Counted from the first letter of the stretch, positions 1 through 7,512 are shown. The stretch is DNA of 64,000 nucleotides from CALGFI01 sp036374435 (GCA_036374435.1 DASUTU010000030.1:39995-103994), one strand, 5' to 3'. A program made the numbers and translations. The notes: generated by a model not told the origin, from the letters alone.

Positions 1-1
1 C

Positions 2-1342
2 AACATGCGGGCGCCCGGCATGACGCTGTTCCGGATGCCGGTGTTCGTGTGGATGGGGCTCGTGGTCCAGCTCCTGCTGGCCTTCTCGCTTCCGATCGTC
101 ACGATCGGGCTGGTCGAGCTGTTGTTCGACCGTCGGTTCGGGACCCACTTCTTCGACGCCGCGGCGGGGGGGAGCCCCGTCCTGTGGCAGCACCTGTTCT
201 GGTTGTTCGCGCACCCAGAGGTCTACATCCTGGTCCTGCCCGCCATGGGCATCGTGTCCGAGATCCTGCCGGTGTTCTCGCGCAAACCGCTGTTCGGCTA
301 CCAGTTCGTGGTCTTCAGCGGCATCGCCATCGGCTTCATCGGGTTCGGCGTGTGGGCCCACCACATGTTCGCGGTGGGCCTGGGCCCGATCGCCAACACG
401 GCGTTCGGCATCTCGACGATGATCATCGCCGTGCCGACCGGCGTGAAGATCTTCAACTGGCTCGGCACGATGTGGCGCGGCGACATCCGCTTCACCACGC
501 CGATGCTGTTCGCCATCGGGTTCATCGGCATGTTCGTGATCGGTGGGCTCTCGGGCGTCTCGCACGCCGTCGTGCCCGCGGACTACCAGCAGACCGACAC
601 GTACTACATCGTGGCGCACTTCCACTACGTGCTCTTCGGCGGCGCGATCTTCGGGCTCTTCGGCGGGATCTACTACTGGTGGCCGAAGGTGTTCGGCCGG
701 ATGTTGTCCGAGCGGGCCGGCAAGTGGAACTTCTGGATCATGCTCGTCGGGTTCAACATGACGTTCGGGCCGATGCACGTGCTGGGGCTCCAGGGCATGC
801 CGCGGCGGATCCAGAGCTACCCGGAGTCGCTCGGCCTGACGTTCTGGAACACGGTGTCGACGGTGGGCGCCTTCCTGATCGCCGTGAGCGTGCTGGTGTT
901 CCTCGTCACCGCCGTGGCGAGCTTCCGCAGGCCCAAGGAGATGGAGGCCGATCCGTGGGACGCCAGGACGCTCGAGTGGTTCACGTCCTCGCCGCCGCCG
1001 GAGCACAACTTCGACGAGATCCCCACGGTGCATTCCCTGGATGAGCTCTGGCACCGCAAGTACGCCGAGACCCACGGCGGCAGGGTGGTCCCCGTTCCGG
1101 CCGGCGGCTCGGGCCGGCCGGCGTCGGGTCACGGCCGGAGCGAAGGGGACGGCGGGCACGGGTCGGAGCACGGCGGGCACGGGATCCACCTCCCGGGGCC
1201 GTCGTATTACCCGCTGATCGCGTCGCTCGGGCTCCCCATCGTCGGGTACGGGTTGATCTTCGGGTGGTGGATGGTCGGGGTCGGCCTGCTGGTCACGCTG
1301 GCCGGCTTCTACGGCTGGATCCTGGAGCCCTCGGCGGAGTGA
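2..1342 (+). CDS. ctaD: Cytochrome c oxidase subunit I (3' part), fused to a subunit IV-like tail
   Basis: Heme-copper oxidase core subunit of the respiratory chain, cut at its 5' end by the window start. The frame is open from base 2. Visible family hallmarks are the HPEVY motif (His and Tyr of the cross-linked CuB/active site), the two adjacent His of GVWAHHMF (CuB ligands) and HFHYV (heme ligands). After the catalytic core there is a Gly/His-rich linker (about bases 1125-1185) and then two hydrophobic segments ending in GFYGWILEP. These resemble the small subunit IV (CtaF) that is fused to subunit I in some actinobacterial and caa3-type oxidases. The His-rich linker could bind metal, but that is inference. 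The gene is 7 bases upstream of ctaE and clearly co-transcribed. The N-terminal third is outside the window. Confidence 0.95.
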   Translation, partial: NMRAPGMTLFRMPVFVWMGLVVQLLLAFSLPIVTIGLVELLFDRRFGTHFFDAAAGGSPVLWQHLFWLFAHPEVYILVLPAMGIVSEILPVFSRKPLFGYQFVVFSGIAIGFIGFGVWAHHMFAVGLGPIANTAFGISTMIIAVPTGVKIFNWLGTMWRGDIRFTTPMLFAIGFIGMFVIGGLSGVSHAVVPADYQQTDTYYIVAHFHYVLFGGAIFGLFGGIYYWWPKVFGRMLSERAGKWNFWIMLVGFNMTFGPMHVLGLQGMPRRIQSYPESLGLTFWNTVSTVGAFLIAVSVLVFLVTAVASFRRPKEMEADPWDARTLEWFTSSPPPEHNFDEIPTVHSLDELWHRKYAETHGGRVVPVPAGGSGRPASGHGRSEGDGGHGSEHGGHGIHLPGPSYYPLIASLGLPIVGYGLIFGWWMVGVGLLVTLAGFYGWILEPSAE

Positions 1343-1349
1343 GGACCTG

Positions 1350-1979
1350 ATGGCCACTGTCGAACACGCGGACGAACGCCCACTCGTCGTCGAGGAGCAC
1401 GCCACCAGCACGGGGTTGCCGAACACGAAGCTCGCGATGTGGCTGTTCCTGGCTTCGGACTGCCTGTTGTTCGGCGCCCTGATCTCGACGTACGTGCTCT
1501 ATCGGGGCGCCAGCACCACCGGGCCGTTCCCGAACGACGTCTTCGACATCCCCTACACGTCCGTGTCGTCATTCGTGCTGCTGGCCAGCTCGCTCACGAT
1601 GGTGCTCGCCCTGGCGGCGATCCAGCGCGGTGACGTGGCCCGCTCGCGCGTGTGGCTGCTGGCGACCGCGCTGCTCGGGTCGACCTTCGTCGGGGGGCAG
1701 GTCTACGAGTTCACCGCGTTCCACGACGAGGGCCTCACGCTGAGCGCCAACGTGTTCGGGTCGTCGTTCTACGTCCTGACCGGCTTCCACGGGACGCACG
1801 TCACGGTCGGCGTCCTGATGTTGCTGACGTTGGTGTTCCTCTCTCTGGCCGGGCGCCTCGGCCCCGAACGCGCGGAGACGGTCGAGATGGTCGGCCTGTA
1901 TTGGCACTTCGTCGACATCGTTTGGATCGTCATCTTCACGGTCGTCTACCTGATCCCGACCGGGAACGGGAGTCCCTGA
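1350..1979 (+). CDS. ctaE: Cytochrome c oxidase subunit III
   Basis: This 209-residue integral membrane subunit of the aa3/caa3 oxidase has about five predicted membrane segments, as in short bacterial subunit III proteins. Recognisable family sequence includes the N-terminal KLAMWLFLASDCLLFG, the GFHGTHVTVG segment and the C-terminal YWHFVDIVWIVIF. Subunit III does not carry the redox centres. It stabilises subunit I and proton uptake during turnover. The ATG at 1350 lies 7 bases after the ctaD stop, preceded by GGA of the ctaD tail, and the stop codon overlaps the next gene in an ATGA junction. Membership in the oxidase operon is therefore clear. Confidence 0.95.
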   Translation: MATVEHADERPLVVEEHATSTGLPNTKLAMWLFLASDCLLFGALISTYVLYRGASTTGPFPNDVFDIPYTSVSSFVLLASSLTMVLALAAIQRGDVARSRVWLLATALLGSTFVGGQVYEFTAFHDEGLTLSANVFGSSFYVLTGFHGTHVTVGVLMLLTLVFLSLAGRLGPERAETVEMVGLYWHFVDIVWIVIFTVVYLIPTGNGSP

Positions 1980-2320
1980 TGGCCACCGAGCCCGTCGAAC
2001 GCTCCGAGCGGATCGCGGCCAGACAACGCACTCACGCGCGCCACCCGAGCACGAGGGAATACGTGCGGATCGCGATCGTCCTGGCCGTGGTCACGGCGGC
2101 CGAGGTGGCCATCTACTACATCGACTGGATCCACGAGAACGGACTCCTGATCCCCCTGCTGTTCCTGTTCTCGTTGATCAAGTTCTCGCTCGTCGTGATG
2201 TGGTTCATGCACCTGAAGTTCGACAGCCGGACGTACTCGCGCTTCTTCCTCATGGGCCTGGCGGGCGCGATCACCCTGTACCTCATCGTGTTGTTGCTGT
2301 TTCGGACGTTTGCGAACTGA
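1979..2320 (+). CDS. Cytochrome c oxidase subunit IV family protein
   Basis: A 113-residue membrane protein translated from an ATG that overlaps the ctaE stop (ATGA). After a basic soluble N-terminus of about 30 residues there are three hydrophobic segments. The central segment contains LIKFSLVVMWFMHLKFDSR, typical of the prokaryotic COX4 family (CyoD/CtaF-like), in which KF...W(F/Y)MHL is conserved. It is a small structural or assembly subunit of the oxidase. Because ctaD already carries a subunit IV-like tail, the complex appears to have two different small-subunit modules. Position between ctaE and ctaG supports the assignment. Confidence 0.85.
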   Translation: MATEPVERSERIAARQRTHARHPSTREYVRIAIVLAVVTAAEVAIYYIDWIHENGLLIPLLFLFSLIKFSLVVMWFMHLKFDSRTYSRFFLMGLAGAITLYLIVLLLFRTFAN

Positions 2321-2322
2321 CC

Positions 2323-3150
2323 ATGCCCGGCTGGCATCCCCACGCCGACGTCTGGCTCCTCCTCGGAGGCCTCTGGGTGGGGTATCTGGTCGCCTGGCGG
2401 CGACGCGCGGCCGACGTCCCTCCCGCCCGAGAGCAACGGCGCCGCCGCACCGCGCTGTTCACCGTCGGGATGGCGCTCCTGCTGTTGGCGTCCGACTGGC
2501 CGGTGCACGACCTGGCCGAGGAGCGCCTGTATTCGGCGCACATGGTTCAGCACCTCGTCTACACGCTCGTGGCGGCGCCGTTGCTTCTCGCGGGGGTGCC
2601 CGCGTGGATGTGGCGAGCGCTGCTGCGCCCGTCGCCCGTGTGGGCGGTGTTCGGGTTCCTGACGCGCCCGATCGTCGCGCTCGCCGTGTTCAACGGGCTG
2701 CTCCTGCTCACGCACTGGCCGGAGGTCGTGAACGCCTCCGTGAGGTCGGAGTGGACCCACTTCGGCCTGCACGTCCTGATCGTCGGATCGGCCGTGGTGA
2801 TGTGGTGGCCCGTGCTCTCCCCGCTGCCCGAACGCCCGCCATTGTCCCCCCCGCTCCAGATGGTCTACCTGTTCCTGCAGTCGCTGGCGCCGACCATCCC
2901 CGCGTCGTTCCTCACCTTCGGGACCTCGCCGCTCTACGCGGCCTACGAGTCCTTCCCCAGGACGTGGGGGCTCAGCGCGCTGGACGACCAGCTCATCGCC
3001 GGCCTGGTGATGAAGATCGCCGGCGGGCTGATCCTGTGGGCGTTCATCGCGGTGATCTTCTTCAACTGGCACGCCCGGGAGCGAACGGGGTGGGACGCCC
3101 TGGGTCTGCGGCAGGTGGAGCGCGACGTCCGGGCGAGGATGGCCCGGTGA
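2323..3150 (+). CDS. ctaG: Caa3-type oxidase assembly factor CtaG family
   Basis: A 275-residue polytopic membrane protein starting at the ATG 2 bases after the preceding stop. Family features are the HMVQHLVYTLVAAPLLL segment with paired His in a membrane helix, LTHWPEVV, and about seven hydrophobic segments. This matches the Bacillus CtaG/caa3_CtaG family, which is needed for copper insertion into or assembly of caa3 oxidases and is unrelated to the mitochondrial Cox11-type CtaG. Location in the oxidase operon agrees. The stop codon overlaps the next start in GTGA, indicating translational coupling to the cupredoxin gene. A direct copper-binding role is plausible from the membrane His residues but not proven. 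Confidence 0.88.
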   Translation: MPGWHPHADVWLLLGGLWVGYLVAWRRRAADVPPAREQRRRRTALFTVGMALLLLASDWPVHDLAEERLYSAHMVQHLVYTLVAAPLLLAGVPAWMWRALLRPSPVWAVFGFLTRPIVALAVFNGLLLLTHWPEVVNASVRSEWTHFGLHVLIVGSAVVMWWPVLSPLPERPPLSPPLQMVYLFLQSLAPTIPASFLTFGTSPLYAAYESFPRTWGLSALDDQLIAGLVMKIAGGLILWAFIAVIFFNWHARERTGWDALGLRQVERDVRARMAR

Positions 3151-4091
3151 AACCGACGACCCGGGACCGGCTCGTGCTCCCGATCCTGCTGCCGGTCGGG
3201 ATCCTCGTGGCCCTGGCGGCGGCGTTGTGGGGGTTCTCGCGCATCCTCCTCGGCATCCACGGGTCGCCGGCCACCGCCGTGGCGCTCGTCGTGGCCGCGG
3301 CGATCCTCGTGGTCTCGGCTCTTGCCGCCTCACGGCCCCAGGTGCGGGGGTCGACGATCGGCGCGGTGATCGGGGGGACCGCGGGGATCGCCATGCTTGC
3401 CGGCGGTATCGCGCTCGCGGTCGTGGCTGCCGACGAAGGCGAGCACCCGCCCGGACCGCAGGAGCCGGGGGGAGCGGTGCCGCTCGTAGCTCAGGACATC
3501 GCGTTCGACCCCACGATGCTGACGGTCCCCGCGGGGCAGCCGTTCACCATCGCCTTCGACAACCGGGACGCCGGCATCCAGCACAACATGGTGATCTTCG
3601 ACAACCCGGACTTCTCGGGCCCGCCGCTGTTCGACGGGGAGATCGTGACCGGGCCGATCCAGGTCGACTACGACGTCGACCCGCTCGAAGCGGGCACCTA
3701 CTACTTCTACTGCGTGGTGCACCCGAACATGACCGGCCAGATCGAGGCGGTCGAGGAGCCGGGCGGCGGCGAGGGCCCCGAACCCGGAGGGCCTGGAGCG
3801 GGCGAAGGGCCGGTCGTGGCCGCCATGAACCTGGCGTTCGACACCGACACGATCGAGCTTCCCGCGGACGCCCCGACCATGATCACGTTCGACAACCAGG
3901 AGGCGGTCCCGCACAACATCGCGATCTATTCCGACGACAGCCTCCGGGAGCTGCTGTTCCAGGGCGACATCGTCACCGGCCCCACGACGATCGAATACGA
4001 GATCCCGCCGCTGCCGGCCGGCGAGTACTACTTTCAATGCGACGTGCACCCGAACATGAACGGCCGGGTGGTCGTCGGGGGTGGTGGCTGA
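3147..4091 (+). CDS. Membrane-anchored tandem (double) cupredoxin
   Basis: A 314-residue protein with three predicted N-terminal membrane helices (about residues 9-95) followed by two plastocyanin-like domains (about 110-200 and 222-310), joined by a Gly/Pro/Glu-rich linker. Each domain carries a complete type I copper ligand set. Domain 1 has His146, then Cys189, His192 and Met195 in YCVVHPNMTG. Domain 2 has His256, then Cys298, His301 and Met304 in QCDVHPNMNG. The domains face the outside of the cell. The GTG start overlaps the ctaG stop, so it belongs to the oxidase operon. It could carry electrons to the oxidase or buffer copper for its assembly. The sequence does not decide between these. 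Two intact copper sites in one anchored protein are less common than one. Confidence 0.85.
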   Translation: MKPTTRDRLVLPILLPVGILVALAAALWGFSRILLGIHGSPATAVALVVAAAILVVSALAASRPQVRGSTIGAVIGGTAGIAMLAGGIALAVVAADEGEHPPGPQEPGGAVPLVAQDIAFDPTMLTVPAGQPFTIAFDNRDAGIQHNMVIFDNPDFSGPPLFDGEIVTGPIQVDYDVDPLEAGTYYFYCVVHPNMTGQIEAVEEPGGGEGPEPGGPGAGEGPVVAAMNLAFDTDTIELPADAPTMITFDNQEAVPHNIAIYSDDSLRELLFQGDIVTGPTTIEYEIPPLPAGEYYFQCDVHPNMNGRVVVGGGG

Positions 4092-4114
4092 CGGCTCGGT
4101 CGCTAGGCGAGCCC
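4092..4114. terminator. Possible bidirectional hairpin between convergent genes
   Basis: Only 11 bases separate the cupredoxin stop and the ctaA-ctaB stop. GGCTCG (4093-4098) pairs with CGAGCC (4108-4113) across a 9-base loop that contains the minus-strand stop codon. There is no T-tract. A terminator role for both converging transcripts is inferred from location only. Confidence 0.35.
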
Positions 4115-5932
4115 GCCCGTCGGCACGATCGCGTCGACGGCCACCGAGGCGAACAGCAGCCCGAGATAGGCGATCGAGAACCGGAACAGGTGGACCGGCT
4201 CGGCCGGGGACGCCTCGCGCCACAGCCGGAGGGCGCGCCACACGAACCAGCCCCCCAGGACGAGCGCCGTGGCCGCGTAGACCGGGCCCATGTGCCCGAC
4301 CGGGATCAAGACCAGCGAGGCCGCGAACAGGACCAGCGAGTAGAGCAGGATTTGGCGGCGGGTCTCCTCGGGGCCGCGGACCACCGGGAGCATCGGGACC
4401 CCCGCGGCCGCGTAGTCGCCCTGGTAGCGCATGGCCAGCGCCCAGAAATGCGGCGGGGTCCACACGAACACGATCGCGAACAGCACCCAAGCCGGCGGCC
4501 CCACGGTGCCGGTGACGGCGGCCCACCCGACCAGTGCGGGGACCGCCCCAGCCGCGCCGCCGATGACGATGTTCTGCACGCTGGTTCGCTTCAGCCACAA
4601 GGTGTACACGAAGACGTAGAAGGCGATCGCGGACAGCGCCAGCGAGGCCGCCAGCATGTTCACGGCGATCGCGAGGAAGAAGAACGAGACCGCGCCGAGC
4701 ATGTACCCGAAGGCGAGAGCGCGTTCGGGCGCGATGCGGTGCGCCGGCAGGGGGCGCCGCCTCGTCCGGCGCATCACCTCGTCGATGTCCCGGTCGAGGT
4801 AGCAGTTGATGGCGTTCGCGGAGCCGGCAGCCATGGCCCCGCCGAGCAGCGTCGCGCCCACCAGCCACAGGGAGGGCATCCGACGCTCGGCCAGGACCAT
4901 CGCCGGGACCGTCGTGATCAGCAGCAGCTCGATGATGCGCGGCTTGGTGAGCTGGACGTAGGCGGCGGTGGTCTCGCGGAGCGATCCGCGTCTGCCGTTC
5001 CCGCCGACGCCGGCGCGATCCGCCCGCATTCGGCCTCGGGCGAGGGCCCGGCCGAGCGTGGCCACCACCATCAGGACCGCCCAGATCGCGCCGGAGAACG
5101 CCACGTGCGCCGTGACGGCGGCCGCGCTCAGCTCGGACCAGACGTTGGCCGCCCCGACGAGGATCTGCCCCGCGAACAGGACGAGCGCAATCGTCGTCAG
5201 GACCACCAGAGCGGGCGAGCGCACCGGAGACGTGCGTGCCCGGATCGCGAGCCAGAGCACCAGCACGAGCGCGAGCGCCGCCAACACCCGGTGGACGAAC
5301 ATCAGCGTTGCCGCGCCTCCGAGGGTGGGCACCAGCCGACCGTCCATCAGCGGCCAGTCCCGAAACGCCAGTCCCGCCCCCTCGGCCCGGACGTACGCCC
5401 CCACCACGAGGAGCGCCCCCACCGCGGCGGCGGTCCCCAGGGCGAGGCGAGCGAGGGCCGGATCCGCTCCTGCCGGCGGCTCGTCGCCACCTCGGTGCGG
5501 CTCGAACCGGAAGGTGTTCGCGGCGACCACGGTCACCACGGCGACCAGGGCCATGGCGGTCGCGAAGTGCAGCGCCACCACGGTGGCCTCCAGGCCGCCC
5601 TCGACGACCACGCCGCCCAGCCCGGCCTGGACGAGGACGACGCCCACGGCGGCGACGGCCGGGCCGACGATTGCGGGCTGGTGTCGCAGCCGGCGCCAGG
5701 CCATCACGGCCTGCAACGCCACGAGCACCACCACGATGCTGGCGAGCAGGCGGTGCGCGTATTCGATGACCGCGTGGTACTCGAGCGGCGGGATCCATCG
5801 CCCGTAGCAGGTGGGCCAGCCCGGGCACCCCAGCCCCGACGCGGTCGCCCGGACGAGGCCCCCTACCGCCACCAGCAGCAACGTCGAAGCCGTCGTGGTG
5901 ATCGCGAGCTTCTGGAAGCGGGTCATCGGCAT
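4103..5932 (-). CDS. ctaAB: Fused heme A synthase-heme O synthase (CtaA-CtaB)
   Basis: A 609-residue membrane protein that joins two heme-modifying enzymes. Residues 1-300 are CtaA-like (heme O to heme A): GCPGWPTC with paired Cys36/Cys42 in an outer loop, and heme-ligand His at EYAHR (60), LHF (122), FVHR (214) and AHV (276). Residues about 318-609 are CtaB-like (protoheme farnesyltransferase): QLTKPR, then N-x3-NCYLDRDIDEVMRRTRRRP with the Asp-rich prenyl diphosphate site, and TPPHFWALA. The product would make heme A for the neighbouring oxidase in one polypeptide, so heme O could be passed on directly. Start: ATG 5932 or 5926 (MPMTRF). An upstream in-frame codon at 5989 would add an unlikely charged leader. 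It converges on the oxidase operon. Confidence 0.93.
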   Translation of the reverse strand: MPMTRFQKLAITTTASTLLLVAVGGLVRATASGLGCPGWPTCYGRWIPPLEYHAVIEYAHRLLASIVVVLVALQAVMAWRRLRHQPAIVGPAVAAVGVVLVQAGLGGVVVEGGLEATVVALHFATAMALVAVVTVVAANTFRFEPHRGGDEPPAGADPALARLALGTAAAVGALLVVGAYVRAEGAGLAFRDWPLMDGRLVPTLGGAATLMFVHRVLAALALVLVLWLAIRARTSPVRSPALVVLTTIALVLFAGQILVGAANVWSELSAAAVTAHVAFSGAIWAVLMVVATLGRALARGRMRADRAGVGGNGRRGSLRETTAAYVQLTKPRIIELLLITTVPAMVLAERRMPSLWLVGATLLGGAMAAGSANAINCYLDRDIDEVMRRTRRRPLPAHRIAPERALAFGYMLGAVSFFFLAIAVNMLAASLALSAIAFYVFVYTLWLKRTSVQNIVIGGAAGAVPALVGWAAVTGTVGPPAWVLFAIVFVWTPPHFWALAMRYQGDYAAAGVPMLPVVRGPEETRRQILLYSLVLFAASLVLIPVGHMGPVYAATALVLGGWFVWRALRLWREASPAEPVHLFRFSIAYLGLLFASVAVDAIVPTGGLA

Positions 5933-5949
5933 CGGAGGTCGGCGCCCGT

Positions 5950-5967
5950 GAACGATAGCAGTCGTTC
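5950..5967. promoter_or_regulatory. Palindrome over the ctaAB promoter
   Basis: GAACGA-N6-TCGTTC is a perfect 6+6 inverted repeat. On the minus strand it contains TATCGT (5957-5952), a good -10 box 19 bases before the ctaAB ATG. The arms flank and overlap this box, so a dimeric repressor or activator could bind here. The protein that binds is unknown. Confidence 0.45.
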
Positions 5968-6009
5968 CCCCGCGGGCCGATCCCCACACCGGCCGGCGAC
6001 CCGTCTTGC

Positions 6010-6021
6010 GATACTCCTCCG
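6010..6021 (+). promoter_or_regulatory. Leaderless-type promoter of the polyprenyl synthase gene
   Basis: GATACT at 6010-6015 is followed by 6 bases and then the GTG start codon, so transcription would begin at or next to the start codon. No Shine-Dalgarno sequence is present. The same geometry recurs at 23467, 40098 (minus strand) and 56774. Confidence 0.5.
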
Positions 6022-6915
6022 GTGAGCCGCGACGCGACGCCGAACGCCGCCCGACCGCCGGCGGACGCCCGTGACCGACTGGACGCCGAGCTGGAGCGTT
6101 TCCTGGGCGAGCGCCGGGCGGAGCTCGCGGCGCTCGATCCCGCGGCGGTCGCCCTCGTCGACGAGCTTCTGCGGCTGCTGGCGGCGGGCGGCAAACGGCT
6201 TCGACCGGCGTTGTGCCTGTGGGCCCATCGTGCGGCCGGTGGGGCGGAGGGCGGCGGTGCGGTTCGGGCGGCGGCGGCCCTCGAGCTCCTTCACACGTTC
6301 GCGCTGATCCACGACGACGTCATGGATGCGTCGAGGACACGCCGCGGTGTGGCCTCCTCGTGGGCGTGGTTCGCGCAGTCCGCGCCTCCCGGGACGGATG
6401 CCGACACCTACGGGAGGTCGGTGGCGATCTTGGTGGGCGACCTCGCCGCGGTGCTCGCCGAGCAGATGCTCCGCACGTGCGGGGCGTCCCCGGTGGCGCT
6501 CGGGCTCGCCATGGACCGGTTCGACCGGATGCGGACGGAGATGGCGGCGGGCCAGCTCCTCGACGTCCGCGGCGCCGGCGCGGATCGCGTACGCGTGGCG
6601 GCCCTGAAGACGAGCTCCTACACGGCAGAAGGCCCGGTGTTGATCGCCACGGCCTTGGCCGGGGCCGGCCCGGCGGTGGAGGGTCCGCTCCGCGTCTACG
6701 CCGGGCTGGTGGGAGAGGCCTTTCAGCTCCGGGACGACGTCCTGGACGGCGACGCGGAGCCGGGCGCCGCCGGCCGGGTGAACGAGCTCGTCGATCGCGC
6801 CGTGGGCACGTTGTCGGGCGCGCCGCTGGATCCGCATGGGGTCGCCGGGCTGACCGGGCTCGCCATGTTGCTGCGCCTCGAGCCGCCGGTCGTGCCCGCG
6901 GCGGCGGAGGCCTGA
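6022..6915 (+). CDS. Polyprenyl diphosphate synthase family protein with a shortened C-terminal part
   Basis: A 297-residue isoprenyl-chain synthase-like protein. The first Asp-rich motif is at 98-102 (HDDVMD) and the second at 238-242 (QLRDDVLD), with GGKRLRP near residue 57 for substrate binding. Such enzymes extend allylic diphosphates with isopentenyl diphosphate. After the second motif the usual G-K-x-x-G-x-D-x-x-x-G-K loop is missing and is replaced by a short acidic/Gly stretch, and the C-terminus is about 40 residues shorter than usual. Activity is therefore uncertain and product length cannot be told. It may serve farnesylation of heme or quinone tails, as its neighbours are ctaAB and a quinone-linked operon. 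The GTG start follows a leaderless-type promoter. The stop overlaps the next gene (TGATG). Confidence 0.8.
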   Translation: MSRDATPNAARPPADARDRLDAELERFLGERRAELAALDPAAVALVDELLRLLAAGGKRLRPALCLWAHRAAGGAEGGGAVRAAAALELLHTFALIHDDVMDASRTRRGVASSWAWFAQSAPPGTDADTYGRSVAILVGDLAAVLAEQMLRTCGASPVALGLAMDRFDRMRTEMAAGQLLDVRGAGADRVRVAALKTSSYTAEGPVLIATALAGAGPAVEGPLRVYAGLVGEAFQLRDDVLDGDAEPGAAGRVNELVDRAVGTLSGAPLDPHGVAGLTGLAMLLRLEPPVVPAAAEA

Positions 6916-7355
6916 TGCAGCTCCGGCGGGCCGACGTGGTGGCCGCCCGCCGGCTGTTCGGCGGGTTGCCGGTGGCGAGCGTCGCCACGATCGGCCAGGA
7001 CGGGTTCCCCCACGTCGTGCCGCTGTGGTTCGTCTGGCCCGACGACGCGATCTACGTCTCGACCAGGCTGGAGAGCCGGACGTGGGGCAACGTCCGGGTG
7101 GATCCCCGGGTCGCGCTCACCGTCGACGTCGGCCGGGCCTGGGTCGAGATCGCCGGGATCGAGGTGCGAGGCCACGCCGAGCCCCTGCCGGCCGAACGCC
7201 CCGAGATGCGAGGCGCCATCTCCGCGTGGCACGAGAAGTACCGGTCGTTGTTGTCGGGGAACGGGTTCCCCCGGTTCGCCGAGGAGGTCCGAGGCCTGGG
7301 GTTCCTTCGCGTCGTCCCGGAGCGGATCGCCGCTTGGGACCACGCCCGGCACTGA
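6915..7355 (+). CDS. PNPOx-like split-barrel flavin/F420-type protein
   Basis: A 146-residue protein of the pyridoxamine-5'-phosphate oxidase-like split-barrel fold. The opening strand pattern VASVATIGQDGFPHVVPLWFVW, the YVSTRLESRTWGNVRVDPRVAL region and IEVRGHAEPL are typical of small actinobacterial members that bind FMN, F420 or heme. The reaction and substrate cannot be deduced. The ATG overlaps the preceding stop by one base (TGATG), so it is co-translated with the polyprenyl synthase. The last codons lie inside a 34-bp tandem duplication (7332-7399) that repeats the gene end including its stop codon. Confidence 0.75.
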   Translation: MQLRRADVVAARRLFGGLPVASVATIGQDGFPHVVPLWFVWPDDAIYVSTRLESRTWGNVRVDPRVALTVDVGRAWVEIAGIEVRGHAEPLPAERPEMRGAISAWHEKYRSLLSGNGFPRFAEEVRGLGFLRVVPERIAAWDHARH

Positions 7356-7399
7356 CCGTCTCGAGGCTTGGGACCACGCCCGGCACTGACCGGCTCGAG
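7332..7399 (+). repeat. 34-bp tandem duplication spanning a gene end
   Basis: Bases 7332-7365 and 7366-7399 are copies of the same 34-base unit, which starts GCTTGGGACCACGCCCGGCA. They differ at one position. The first copy encodes the last residues and the TGA stop of the split-barrel protein. The second repeats them in the leader of the next operon. It is a recent local duplication, directly visible. Confidence 0.9.
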
Positions 7400-7459
7400 G
7401 CGGCGAGCCGCCGCCCACCCCCCCGGCGGTTGAACCTCTCGAGCGGGGCGGCATAGGGT

Positions 7460-7477
7460 TTGTGAGGAACTTCACAA
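7460..7477. promoter_or_regulatory. Rex operator 1 of the nuo operon
   Basis: TTGTGAGGAACTTCACAA matches the Rex consensus TTGTGAA-N4-TTCACAA at 13 of 14 fixed positions. Its first six bases (TTGTGA) also serve as a plausible -35 box, 18 bases upstream of TAGCAT (7484-7489). Rex is the actinobacterial NADH/NAD+-sensing repressor. Binding here would block RNA polymerase when NADH is low. Confidence 0.8.
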
Positions 7478-7483
7478 GTCGTT

Positions 7484-7489
7484 TAGCAT
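7484..7489 (+). promoter_or_regulatory. -10 box of the nuo operon promoter
   Basis: TAGCAT lies between the two Rex operators, 18 bases after TTGTGA at 7460. Transcription would start near 7496, inside the second operator, giving a leader of about 17 bases before the GTG at 7513. Confidence 0.55.
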
Positions 7490-7492
7490 TGC

Positions 7493-7510
7493 TTGTGAAG
7501 GAATTCACAA
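7493..7510. promoter_or_regulatory. Rex operator 2 of the nuo operon
   Basis: TTGTGAAGGAATTCACAA is a perfect match to TTGTGAA-N4-TTCACAA. Its centre is 33 bp from that of operator 1, about three helical turns, so two Rex dimers could sit on the same face of the DNA. It includes the probable transcription start and the GAAGGA ribosome-binding site of the first gene. Confidence 0.85.
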
Positions 7511-7512
7511 GC

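Noticed and set aside
3330..6194. Very long antisense open frame on the minus strand across the cupredoxin and ctaAB genes
   Set aside because: High GC makes stops rare in shadow frames. The translation is Arg/Gly/Pro-rich without any domain, while the opposite frame encodes clear motifs.
7462..7512. Earlier GTG starts for the geranylgeranyl-reductase-like gene
   Set aside because: They lie within the Rex operators and upstream of the likely transcription start. The extra residues are encoded by operator DNA.
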